Shown here piece after piece: positions 8,164 through 13,980 of a DNA stretch of 23,643 bases. The notes beneath the pieces are model-generated. The model saw only the letters and a list, made by a program, of their open reading frames with translations. It was not told where the DNA came from and searched no databases. A program made the position numbers and the translations under genes. The stretch comes from an uncultured Pseudomonas sp. (GTDB lineage Bacteria; Pseudomonadota; Gammaproteobacteria; Pseudomonadales; Pseudomonadaceae): NCBI RefSeq assembly GCF_946885955.1, contig NZ_CAMPHI010000062.1, positions 1 to 23,643 on the forward strand, given 5' to 3'. Position 1 is the stretch's first letter. Every line of letters starts with the position of its first letter.

Positions 8164-9603
8164 ATGATTCCAGTAATTCTTTCCGGCGGTAGCGGTTCGC
8201 GACTCTGGCCCTTGTCGCGCAAACAGTACCCCAAGCAGTTTCTGGCCCTGACCGGCACCGACACCCTGTTCCAGCAGACCATCAAGCGCCTGGCTTTCGA
8301 CGGCATGCAGGCACCGGTGCTGGTGTGCAACAAGGAGCACCGCTTCATCGTCAATGACCAATTGCAATCGCAACACCTTGCCTCGCAAGCATTGATTTTC
8401 GAGCCCTTCGGCCGCAATACCGCGCCGGCGGTGGCGATTGCCGCGATGCAACTGGTCGCCCAGGGCCGTGACGAATTGCTCCTGGTGCTTCCCGCCGACC
8501 ACGTGCTGGAAGACCAGAAAGCCTTCCAGCGCGCCCTGGCATTGGCCACCCTGGCCGCCGAGCGTGGCGAGATGGTGTTGTTCGGCATTCCCGCGCTGCG
8601 CCCGGAAACCGGCTACGGCTATATCAAATCCATCAGCGGCAGCGGCCTGCCGGATGGCGTGAGCCGCGTACAGGAATTCGTCGAGAAACCCGACGAGGTC
8701 CGCGCCCAACAGTTTGTCGAATCGGGCGATTACTACTGGAACAGCGGCATGTTCCTGTTCCGCGCCAGCCGCTTCCTCGAAGAGCTGCAACGCCATGAGC
8801 CGGATATCTACGACACCTGTTTGCTGGCCCTGGAGCGCAGCGCCCTGGACGGCGACACCATCAGCATCGATGCCGCGACTTTCGCCTGCTGCCCGGACAA
8901 CTCCATCGACTACGCGGTGATGGAAAAGACCACCCGCGCCTGCGTGGTGCCCCTGTCCGCCGGCTGGAACGACGTCGGTAGCTGGTCGTCGATCTGGGAC
9001 GTGCACGAGAAGGATGCCGACGGCAATGTCACCAAGGGTGATGTGGTGGTGCACGACAGCCATAACTGCCTGGTGCACGGCAACGGCAAGCTGGTTTCGG
9101 TGATCGGCCTGGAGAACATCGTCGTGGTGGAAACCAAGGACGCCATGATGATCGCCCACCGCGACCACGTACAGGACGTCAAAAAGGTGGTCAAGCACCT
9201 CGACAGCCTGGACCGCAGCGAAACGCAGAACCATTGTCAGGTGTTCCGCCCGTGGGGTTCCTATGACTCGGTGGACATGGGCGGGCGTTTCCAGGTCAAG
9301 CACATCACCGTCAACCCGGGCGCGACGCTCTCCTTGCAGATGCACCACCACCGCGCCGAGCACTGGATAGTGGTCAGCGGCACCGCCGAGGTGACGTGCG
9401 ACGACAAGGTGTTCCTGCTCACCGAGAACCAGTCCACCTATATCCCCATGACCTCGGTGCACCGCCTGAGCAACCCCGGCAAGATCCCCCTGGAGATCAT
9501 CGAAGTGCAGTCCGGTAGCTATCTGGGCGAAGACGATATCGAGCGCCTCGAAGACGTCTACGGCCGCAGCAAGGCCGAGCCGCTCAAACTCGCCGCTGGT
9601 TGA
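8164..9603 (+). CDS. algA: AlgA, bifunctional phosphomannose isomerase / GDP-mannose pyrophosphorylase
   Basis: 479 residues (P. aeruginosa 481). It is a cytoplasmic type II PMI-GMP enzyme. The C-terminal domain interconverts fructose-6-P and mannose-6-P; the N-terminal domain makes GDP-mannose from mannose-1-P and GTP, feeding AlgD. The nucleotidyltransferase signature GGSGSRLWPLSRKQYPKQF is at residues 8-26, with FVEKP further on. The C-terminal cupin carries the metal-binding motif LQMHHHRAEHW (His394-396, His400) after HITVNPGATLS. ATG 8164 has AGGAG with a 7-nt spacer. It is the last gene of the operon, followed within 7 nt by a strong hairpin. The 195-nt gap in front of it leaves room for its own control. 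Confidence 0.97.
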   Translation: MIPVILSGGSGSRLWPLSRKQYPKQFLALTGTDTLFQQTIKRLAFDGMQAPVLVCNKEHRFIVNDQLQSQHLASQALIFEPFGRNTAPAVAIAAMQLVAQGRDELLLVLPADHVLEDQKAFQRALALATLAAERGEMVLFGIPALRPETGYGYIKSISGSGLPDGVSRVQEFVEKPDEVRAQQFVESGDYYWNSGMFLFRASRFLEELQRHEPDIYDTCLLALERSALDGDTISIDAATFACCPDNSIDYAVMEKTTRACVVPLSAGWNDVGSWSSIWDVHEKDADGNVTKGDVVVHDSHNCLVHGNGKLVSVIGLENIVVVETKDAMMIAHRDHVQDVKKVVKHLDSLDRSETQNHCQVFRPWGSYDSVDMGGRFQVKHITVNPGATLSLQMHHHRAEHWIVVSGTAEVTCDDKVFLLTENQSTYIPMTSVHRLSNPGKIPLEIIEVQSGSYLGEDDIERLEDVYGRSKAEPLKLAAG

Positions 9604-9609
9604 ACCACG

Positions 9610-9636
9610 GGCCGCTCCCCTGCGCGGGGCGCGGCC
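9610..9636 (+). terminator. Probable terminator hairpin of the alginate operon
   Basis: GGCCGC-T-CCCC (9610-9620) pairs with GGGG-C-GCGGCC (9626-9636) around TGCGC: ten GC pairs with one internal mismatch. It begins 7 nt after the algA stop. No T-run follows, so it may work as a 3'-end stabiliser or with help from Rho rather than as a strict intrinsic terminator. Confidence 0.6.
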
Positions 9637-9662
9637 GACTACAGACGTATCGCCACGCCCGC

Positions 9663-9704
9663 GGCCTTGTGTAGGATGAACCTCTGTTGATCCTGCACAA
9701 GGCC
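9663..9704 (+). promoter_or_regulatory. Long inverted repeat in the leader of the 9715 gene
   Basis: GGCCTTGTGTAGGAT (9663-9677) and ATCCTGCACAAGGCC (9690-9704) are inverted copies, 15 bp with a single T/G mismatch, around a 12-nt loop. The repeat is followed by TTTCATCGCC and the ATG at 9715. The only ribosome-site-like sequence, AAGG at 9699-9702, lies inside the right arm. The element could be a second terminator after algA, an operator, or an RNA hairpin that hides the ribosome site. Confidence 0.55.
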
Positions 9705-9714
9705 TTTCATCGCC

Positions 9715-10179
9715 ATGTTATTCGGCGCAATTCTGCTCCTGAGCTGGCTGATCCTGCTGATCCGCTACCCCGTCAAAGCCTTGCCCATCTCGCTCGCCGC
9801 GCTGCTCGGCCTGGGCCTGGTCAGCGCCTGGGTGCTCTGGCAGGAGGGCCGCGACAATCGTGACCTGGACCACCTGCAGTTGCGCATCGTCTACGACCCG
9901 CAGCGCTGTCCGGGCGACCAGCCACTGGCGACGACCCTGAGCAACGGCAGCGATGCCGCCTTGCTGGAACTGCGCTGGACAATAGCCGCGTACCGCCCCG
10001 GCGAAAGCACCAACCTGGCGGAAAACCTCTACGCGACGCCGCGCTACGCTGGCCCCGGCAACCTGTTGCCCGGCGCCACCTGGAACACCTGCCTGCCGAT
10101 GCCGCCCCTACGCAGTGGCTATCGCCCCAGCAGCCTGGAATTTCGTGCCGAGCGGATACAAGGCCGCTTCAGCCACTGA
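9715..10179 (+). CDS. Small inner-membrane protein of unknown function
   Basis: 154 residues. The first ~45 residues form two hydrophobic segments (about 2-16 and 22-41) separated by a basic turn (RYPVK), placing the remainder (about 43-154) in one compartment, perhaps the periplasm. This soluble part contains two cysteines (in PQRCPGD and WNTCLPM), which could form a disulfide if it is periplasmic. I recall similar proteins in pseudomonads being labelled 'multidrug transporter', but there is nothing transporter-like here, and I would not use that name. It is the first of three close plus-strand genes (20 nt to the next). The start has no separate Shine-Dalgarno: the only candidate is buried in the inverted repeat just upstream. 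Confidence 0.75.
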   Translation: MLFGAILLLSWLILLIRYPVKALPISLAALLGLGLVSAWVLWQEGRDNRDLDHLQLRIVYDPQRCPGDQPLATTLSNGSDAALLELRWTIAAYRPGESTNLAENLYATPRYAGPGNLLPGATWNTCLPMPPLRSGYRPSSLEFRAERIQGRFSH

Positions 10180-10199
10180 CCCCGCACAAGGATGCCCTT

Positions 10200-11030
10200 A
10201 TGTCGCAACCCACCGCCCTGATCACCGGATGCTCCAGCGGCATCGGCCGCGCCCTCGCCGAGGTTTTCCAACAGGCCGGCTACCGGGTCTGGGCCACCGC
10301 GCGTAAGGCCGAAGACCTGGCCGCGCTGCAAGCCGCGGGCTTCGATGCGGTGCAACTGGATGTCAACGACGGCCAGGCCCTGGGCCAGCTGGCCGAACGC
10401 CTGGCCACGGAAATCGAGGGTCTCGATGTGTTGATCAACAATGCCGGCTACGGCGCCATGGGCCCGCTGCTCGACGGTGGCGTTGAAGCCATGCGCCGGC
10501 AATTCGAAACCAACGTGTTTTCGCTTGTCGGCGTCACCCGCGCCATGTTCCCGCTGCTGCGACGCAACAAGGGCCTGGTGGTGAATATCGGCAGCGTCTC
10601 GGGCGTGCTGGTCACCCCGTTCGCCGGCGCCTACTGCGCCTCCAAGGCCGCCGTGCACGCGCTCAGCGACGCCCTGCGCCTGGAGCTGGCGCCGTTCGCC
10701 ATCGACGTCATGGAAGTGCAGCCCGGCGCCATCGCCTCGAGCTTCGGTGCCAATGCCAGCCGTGAAGCCGAACAACTGATTGACCAGGCCTCGCCCTGGT
10801 GGCCGATCCGCGAGGGCATCCGCGCCCGCGCCAATGCCTCCCAGGACAACCCCACCCCCGTCAGCCACTTCGCCCGCAACCTGCTCGCCGCCGTGCAGCA
10901 GAACCAGCGCCCCACCCTGCTACGCTTGGGCAACGGTAGCCGCAGCATGCCGCTGATCGCCGCACTGGTGCCCAGACGCCTGCTCGACGCCGTGCTGCGC
11001 AAGCGCTTCGGTTTGAATCGCAGCCTTTGA
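10200..11030 (+). CDS. Short-chain dehydrogenase/reductase (classical SDR)
   Basis: 276 residues; an NAD(P)-dependent oxidoreductase with a Rossmann fold, presumably cytoplasmic. All classical SDR marks are present: the cofactor-binding TGCSSGIG at residues 9-16, NNAGYG at 80-85, catalytic Ser132, and Tyr145-x-x-x-Lys149 (YCASK). An Arg after the second strand (TARK, about 34-36) is consistent with NADP preference, but this is inference. The C-terminal ~90 residues resemble the 'oxidoreductase' SDR group acting on lipids, steroids or retinol-like compounds; the true substrate cannot be read from sequence. AAGGA precedes the ATG. It lies between two small membrane proteins, probably in one operon. 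Confidence 0.93.
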   Translation: MSQPTALITGCSSGIGRALAEVFQQAGYRVWATARKAEDLAALQAAGFDAVQLDVNDGQALGQLAERLATEIEGLDVLINNAGYGAMGPLLDGGVEAMRRQFETNVFSLVGVTRAMFPLLRRNKGLVVNIGSVSGVLVTPFAGAYCASKAAVHALSDALRLELAPFAIDVMEVQPGAIASSFGANASREAEQLIDQASPWWPIREGIRARANASQDNPTPVSHFARNLLAAVQQNQRPTLLRLGNGSRSMPLIAALVPRRLLDAVLRKRFGLNRSL

Positions 11031-11054
11031 CAACCCAGCAAGCGGATAGCGCCC

Positions 11055-11432
11055 ATGCCTGACTCGATCCCGATGCACCGCCTGGCCCTGAGCGGCATAG
11101 TCGCGGCCGTGCTGCTCAACCTGCTGCTGCGCACCTTCGTCAGGCTCGGTGGCGTGCTCACCACCCTGCTGGTCGCCGCCGCCATCGCTGCGGTCATGGC
11201 CGCGTGGTTCGCCTGGCGCTATCGCCGCGCGCCCACGACGGGCGAACGCTGGCGCTTGCTCGGCGTGTATGGCGGTGGCTTGGCGCTGTTGTATATCGGC
11301 CTGCTGACGATGATGGCGTTGCAGGACAACCCCAGCCCCATGGGCCTGGTGATCTTCGCCCTGCATTACTTCAGCTACCCGTTCTTCGCCTGGCTGTTTT
11401 TTTCACGGCACTTTCACAAAGGCCCGCGGTAG
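11055..11432 (+). CDS. Small four-helix inner-membrane protein, function unknown
   Basis: 125 residues with four hydrophobic segments at about 10-27, 31-52, 69-90 and 97-117, and a basic turn WRYRRAP between helices 2 and 3. No catalytic motif is visible and I do not recognise a named family. It starts 24 nt after the SDR and so is probably the third gene of the 9715-11432 unit. The ribosome site is weak (AGCGGAT). It converges with the minus-strand thioesterase gene, and the 208-nt gap between them contains two palindromic repeats that may end transcription from both sides. Confidence 0.75.
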   Translation: MPDSIPMHRLALSGIVAAVLLNLLLRTFVRLGGVLTTLLVAAAIAAVMAAWFAWRYRRAPTTGERWRLLGVYGGGLALLYIGLLTMMALQDNPSPMGLVIFALHYFSYPFFAWLFFSRHFHKGPR

Positions 11433-11437
11433 GTTTC

Positions 11438-11517
11438 TGTAGCCCGGATGCAATCCGCGGAAAGGCGGTGCGGGCGACATCGCGCCCCGGATTGCGCCAA
11501 GGCTTATCCGGGCTACA
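11438..11517. repeat. GTAGCCCGGAT palindromic repeat, copy 1
   Basis: An 80-bp element bounded by TGTAGCCCGGAT and its exact complement ATCCGGGCTACA. Inside are GCAATCCG near the left end and CCGGATTGCGC near the right end, which also pair, so the whole unit can fold into a long hairpin. It starts 5 nt after the stop of the upstream gene, in a convergent gap. Closely related copies are at 12264-12334 and 23523-23601. Confidence 0.85.
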
Positions 11518-11533
11518 GGGCTGGTTGGCGCTC

Positions 11534-11604
11534 CGTAGGTTGGCGTTAGCGGCGATTAATTCGGTACAAGCACAACATCGCCATCAGCCGCCGCGTAACC
11601 CAAC
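11534..11604. repeat. Degenerate CGTAGGTTGGCGTT-type repeat
   Basis: CGTAGGTTGGCGTTAGCGGCG on the left and CGCCGCGTAACCCAAC on the right form an imperfect inverted repeat. It resembles the GTAGG(A/T)TGGCGTTGAGCG family scattered through some Pseudomonas genomes and is related in its left end to 20613-20646. The middle is unlike that family, so the copy seems decayed. Confidence 0.5.
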
Positions 11605-11640
11605 AAGGTCGTGATGCGTTGCGGGTGATCGGACAAACCC

Positions 11641-12135
11641 TCACGCCTCGCGACCATGGGCCGTGGCCGCCAGCTGCGAGGTATCGACCCGCACAAAAAT
11701 CGAATCGCCGACTGCGGTCAGCAAATCGCCGGCATACACCTCACAGATCACCCGGGTCTTGCGCCCCACCTCACCCTCGACCCAGGCGCGCAGGGTCAAG
11801 GGCACGCCCATCGGCGTCGGTTTGATGAACTTGATCCCGAGGTTACCGGTGACGCAGTCGATACGCGGCAGGCTATCGGCCGGGCGATGCTCGGCACGGT
11901 AGTGATAGGCCATCGCCGTCCAGTTCGAGTGGCAATCGACCAGCATGGCGATCAACCCGCCGTAGACCAGGTCGGGCCAGCCGCAGTAGTGGGCGTCCGG
12001 CAGGTGCTCGGCAATCACCGACTGGCCATCCTCGGCCCAGTGGCTTTTGATCTGCAACCCCTGGTGATTGCGGCTACCACAACCGTAACAGACGCCTTCC
12101 GGCGCGGCCTGGTCTTGCAGTGGGAGGTGACTCAT
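11641..12135 (-). CDS. PaaI-family hotdog-fold acyl-CoA thioesterase
   Basis: 164 residues. The family hydrolyses acyl-CoA thioesters in the cytoplasm. An N-terminal CYGCGSRNHQGLQI motif (about 16-29) is the C-(F/Y)-GCG-xxNxxGL signature that often precedes a single hotdog domain. It is followed by the active-site segment WPDLVYGGLIAMLVDCHSNW, the equivalent of the HGG...D/E helix, with Tyr in place of the usual His. The domain's second half (GIKFIKPTPMGVPLTLRAWV and KTRVICEVYAGDLLTAVGDSIFVRV) is typical. A weak Shine-Dalgarno (AGGATT) precedes the start. The gene stands alone, though the minus-strand transporter gene lies 234 nt upstream. The substrate is unknown. Confidence 0.88.
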   Translation of the reverse strand: MSHLPLQDQAAPEGVCYGCGSRNHQGLQIKSHWAEDGQSVIAEHLPDAHYCGWPDLVYGGLIAMLVDCHSNWTAMAYHYRAEHRPADSLPRIDCVTGNLGIKFIKPTPMGVPLTLRAWVEGEVGRKTRVICEVYAGDLLTAVGDSIFVRVDTSQLAATAHGREA

Positions 12136-12263
12136 GGAGGTAATCCTGTAGTTGATTCGGGTAAGTCCGGGCGTGGCAGAGTATCGCCTCGGACCTAACA
12201 GCGCACAGCCCCACAGGACTTGAATAACCGAAACATCGCAGTATCTGGATGCGGGATCACACC

Positions 12264-12334
12264 TGTAGCCCGGATAAGCGCAGCGCGATCCGGGATTGGC
12301 TACCCGAATTGCGCCAAGGCTTATTCGGGCGACC
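12264..12334. repeat. GTAGCCCGGAT palindromic repeat, copy 2 (rearranged)
   Basis: The left half (TGTAGCCCGGATAAGCG...CGCGATCCGGG) is not the left arm of copy 1 but the reverse complement of its right arm. It is followed by a normal right arm (CCCGAATTGCGCCAAGGC, then TTATTCGGGC). The element lies between the transporter gene and the thioesterase gene, both minus strand, 36 nt beyond the transporter stop. Confidence 0.75.
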
Positions 12335-12369
12335 GAAAACTCTGATGCCCCCTGCTACTCGGCAACCCA

Positions 12370-13272
12370 CTAACCGCGCGCGGCAACCACCGGCACCGTC
12401 AGCGCCTTGGGTTTGCGAAACACCAGCACGTTGCCGAGCATCACCAGCAGCAAGCCGAACAGCGCGGTGAGCGTCCACTGATAGCCCTCGACGAACACCG
12501 AGATATTCAGCGCCACCACCGGAAACAATACCGTGCAGTAGGCCGCCCGCTCCGGCCCCATGCGTCCGACCAGGGTCAGGTAGGCGGTGAAGCCGATCAC
12601 CGAACCGGGGATCGCCAGGTACAGCAGCGAACCGACATAACGCGTACTCCAGTCGAAGGTGAACGGCGTGCCGCTGAACAAACAGATCGCCGTCAGCATC
12701 AGCGCGCCGTAGAGCATGCCCCAGGCATTGGTGGTCAGCGGCTTCAAACCGGCCTTCTGCTGCAGACTGGAAAGTAGATTCCCGGCGGAGAAACACAGCG
12801 TGCCGATCAGCGCCAAAGCGATCCCTAGCAGGGTTTCCCGACTGGCGGTGTGCCCGGCCAGTTCGGGCCAGAACAACAAACCCAGACCAGCCAGGCCCAG
12901 GGCGCCACCAGCCAACACATTGGCGGCGATACGCTGCTTGAAGAACAACCGGGCGTTCAACGCGTTCCACAACGTCGCGGTGGAAAAGATCACCGCGATC
13001 AAGCCACTGGGTATCCACTGGCTGGCGGTGTAGAAGCACAAGAAGTTGATGCAGAACAGGCACAGCCCCTGCACCACGCAGATCAACTGGCCGCGTCTGT
13101 CGAGCTTTTGCAGGCGGCCGCTGAGCGCCAACACGGCGAACAGTACTGCCGCGGCCAGGGCGAAGCGATAGACGATGGAAACGGCAACCGCGACCTCGCC
13201 CAGCTGCAATTTGATGGCGATCCAGGTAGTGCCCCAGATCAGTACGGTCAACAGATACAACGACAGGTTCAT
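12370..13272 (-). CDS. EamA/DMT-family inner-membrane transporter
   Basis: 300 residues with about ten hydrophobic helices in two homologous five-helix EamA repeats (roughly 1-135 and 150-285). The first repeat starts with LLTVLIWGTTWIAIKLQLG, the usual WG-x-(T/N) opening of drug/metabolite transporters, and the second ends in LTALFGLLLVMLGNVLVFRK, the usual closing. The family exports or imports small metabolites such as amino acids, nucleosides or toxic analogues; the substrate cannot be told. The start has GGGAG 7 nt upstream on the minus strand. It is divergent from the M23 peptidase gene across 187 nt. Confidence 0.92.
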   Translation of the reverse strand: MNLSLYLLTVLIWGTTWIAIKLQLGEVAVAVSIVYRFALAAAVLFAVLALSGRLQKLDRRGQLICVVQGLCLFCINFLCFYTASQWIPSGLIAVIFSTATLWNALNARLFFKQRIAANVLAGGALGLAGLGLLFWPELAGHTASRETLLGIALALIGTLCFSAGNLLSSLQQKAGLKPLTTNAWGMLYGALMLTAICLFSGTPFTFDWSTRYVGSLLYLAIPGSVIGFTAYLTLVGRMGPERAAYCTVLFPVVALNISVFVEGYQWTLTALFGLLLVMLGNVLVFRKPKALTVPVVAARG

Positions 13273-13392
13273 CGCACGACTCCCGGTAGATAACCAAAAG
13301 TCTGCGCCGCGCCCGACGCGAACGCTTGCATAAAATTGCGGGTTTTAAGCGCGGTGCGAACGTGAATTTTTTACAAAACAGTGGCGCCGGCC

Positions 13393-13420
13393 TTGCCTTT
13401 TACCTGTACCAACGTAATAA
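13393..13420 (+). promoter_or_regulatory. Possible sigma-70 promoter of the M23 peptidase gene
   Basis: TTGCCT (13393-13398), a 16-nt spacer and TAATAA (13415-13420) lie about 40 nt ahead of the ATG at 13460. The match to consensus is modest (4/6 and 3/6). It is the best candidate I see in the 187-nt gap between the divergent transporter and peptidase genes; no good candidate was found for the minus strand. Confidence 0.25.
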
Positions 13421-13459
13421 GCTCGGGCCCCTCGCATATCGTCAACGCAAAGGAATTGC

Positions 13460-13972
13460 ATGAAACGTCCCCGCAAACGCCACCTGCTCTTGCTCGCCCT
13501 GCTCGCCTGGCTGCTCGCACCGGAGTGGCCGCACATCCCGGTGCAGGGCGCCAGCGCCAAGGATTGGAATCGACTCAGCTTCTGGTTCGAGCCTTGGGGC
13601 CGTTCCGGGGTGCACAAGGGCATCGATATCTTCGCCAACCGCGGTACCCCGGTGGTGGCGCCGACCTATGGGCTGGTGCTGTTCCGCGGTGAGATCGACA
13701 TGGGCGGCAAGGTGATTCTCATGCTGGGGCCGAAATGGCGCCTGCACTACTTCGCCCACCTCGACAGCCTGGACGTCTACCCCGGCCAGCCGCTAATGCC
13801 CGGCAAGCGCCTCGGCGCCCTGGGCGATACCGGCAATGCCCGCGGCAAACCGCCCCATCTGCACTACAGCATCGTCACACTGGTGCCCTACCCCTGGCGC
13901 ATCGACGGCAGCAGCCAAGGCTGGAAGAAGATGTTCTACCTCGACCCGGATCGAATCCTCAAAGGCAACTAG
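13460..13972 (+). CDS. Small M23-family (LytM-type) zinc metallopeptidase
   Basis: 170 residues. M23 enzymes cut peptide cross-links of peptidoglycan; this one would act in the periplasm. A basic N-terminus and a hydrophobic stretch (residues 8-20) look like a signal peptide or anchor, with no clear AxA cut before residue 30. All catalytic residues are intact: His52 and Asp56 in VHKGIDIF, His100 in HYFAHL, and His133/His135 in PHLHYSI. It is therefore likely an active enzyme rather than a degenerate activator of the EnvC/NlpD type. It is small, with no LysM or coiled-coil region. AAGGA precedes the ATG. It converges with the WG-repeat gene, only 8 nt apart. Confidence 0.92.
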   Translation: MKRPRKRHLLLLALLAWLLAPEWPHIPVQGASAKDWNRLSFWFEPWGRSGVHKGIDIFANRGTPVVAPTYGLVLFRGEIDMGGKVILMLGPKWRLHYFAHLDSLDVYPGQPLMPGKRLGALGDTGNARGKPPHLHYSIVTLVPYPWRIDGSSQGWKKMFYLDPDRILKGN

Positions 13973-13980
13973 CAGGCCAT

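Noticed and set aside
1..9603. AlgU-type promoters (GAACTT...TCTGA) inside the alginate operon
   Set aside because: A GAACTT occurs in algG coding sequence near 556 but without a matching -10; I saw no convincing case in the gaps.
11656..12198. Plus-strand frame opposite the thioesterase gene
   Set aside because: The minus-strand frame has a clear hotdog-fold signature; the plus-strand product is unlike any family.
11438..12334. CRISPR-like repeats
   Set aside because: Only two or three dispersed palindromic copies with no regular spacing or spacers; they are REP-like elements.
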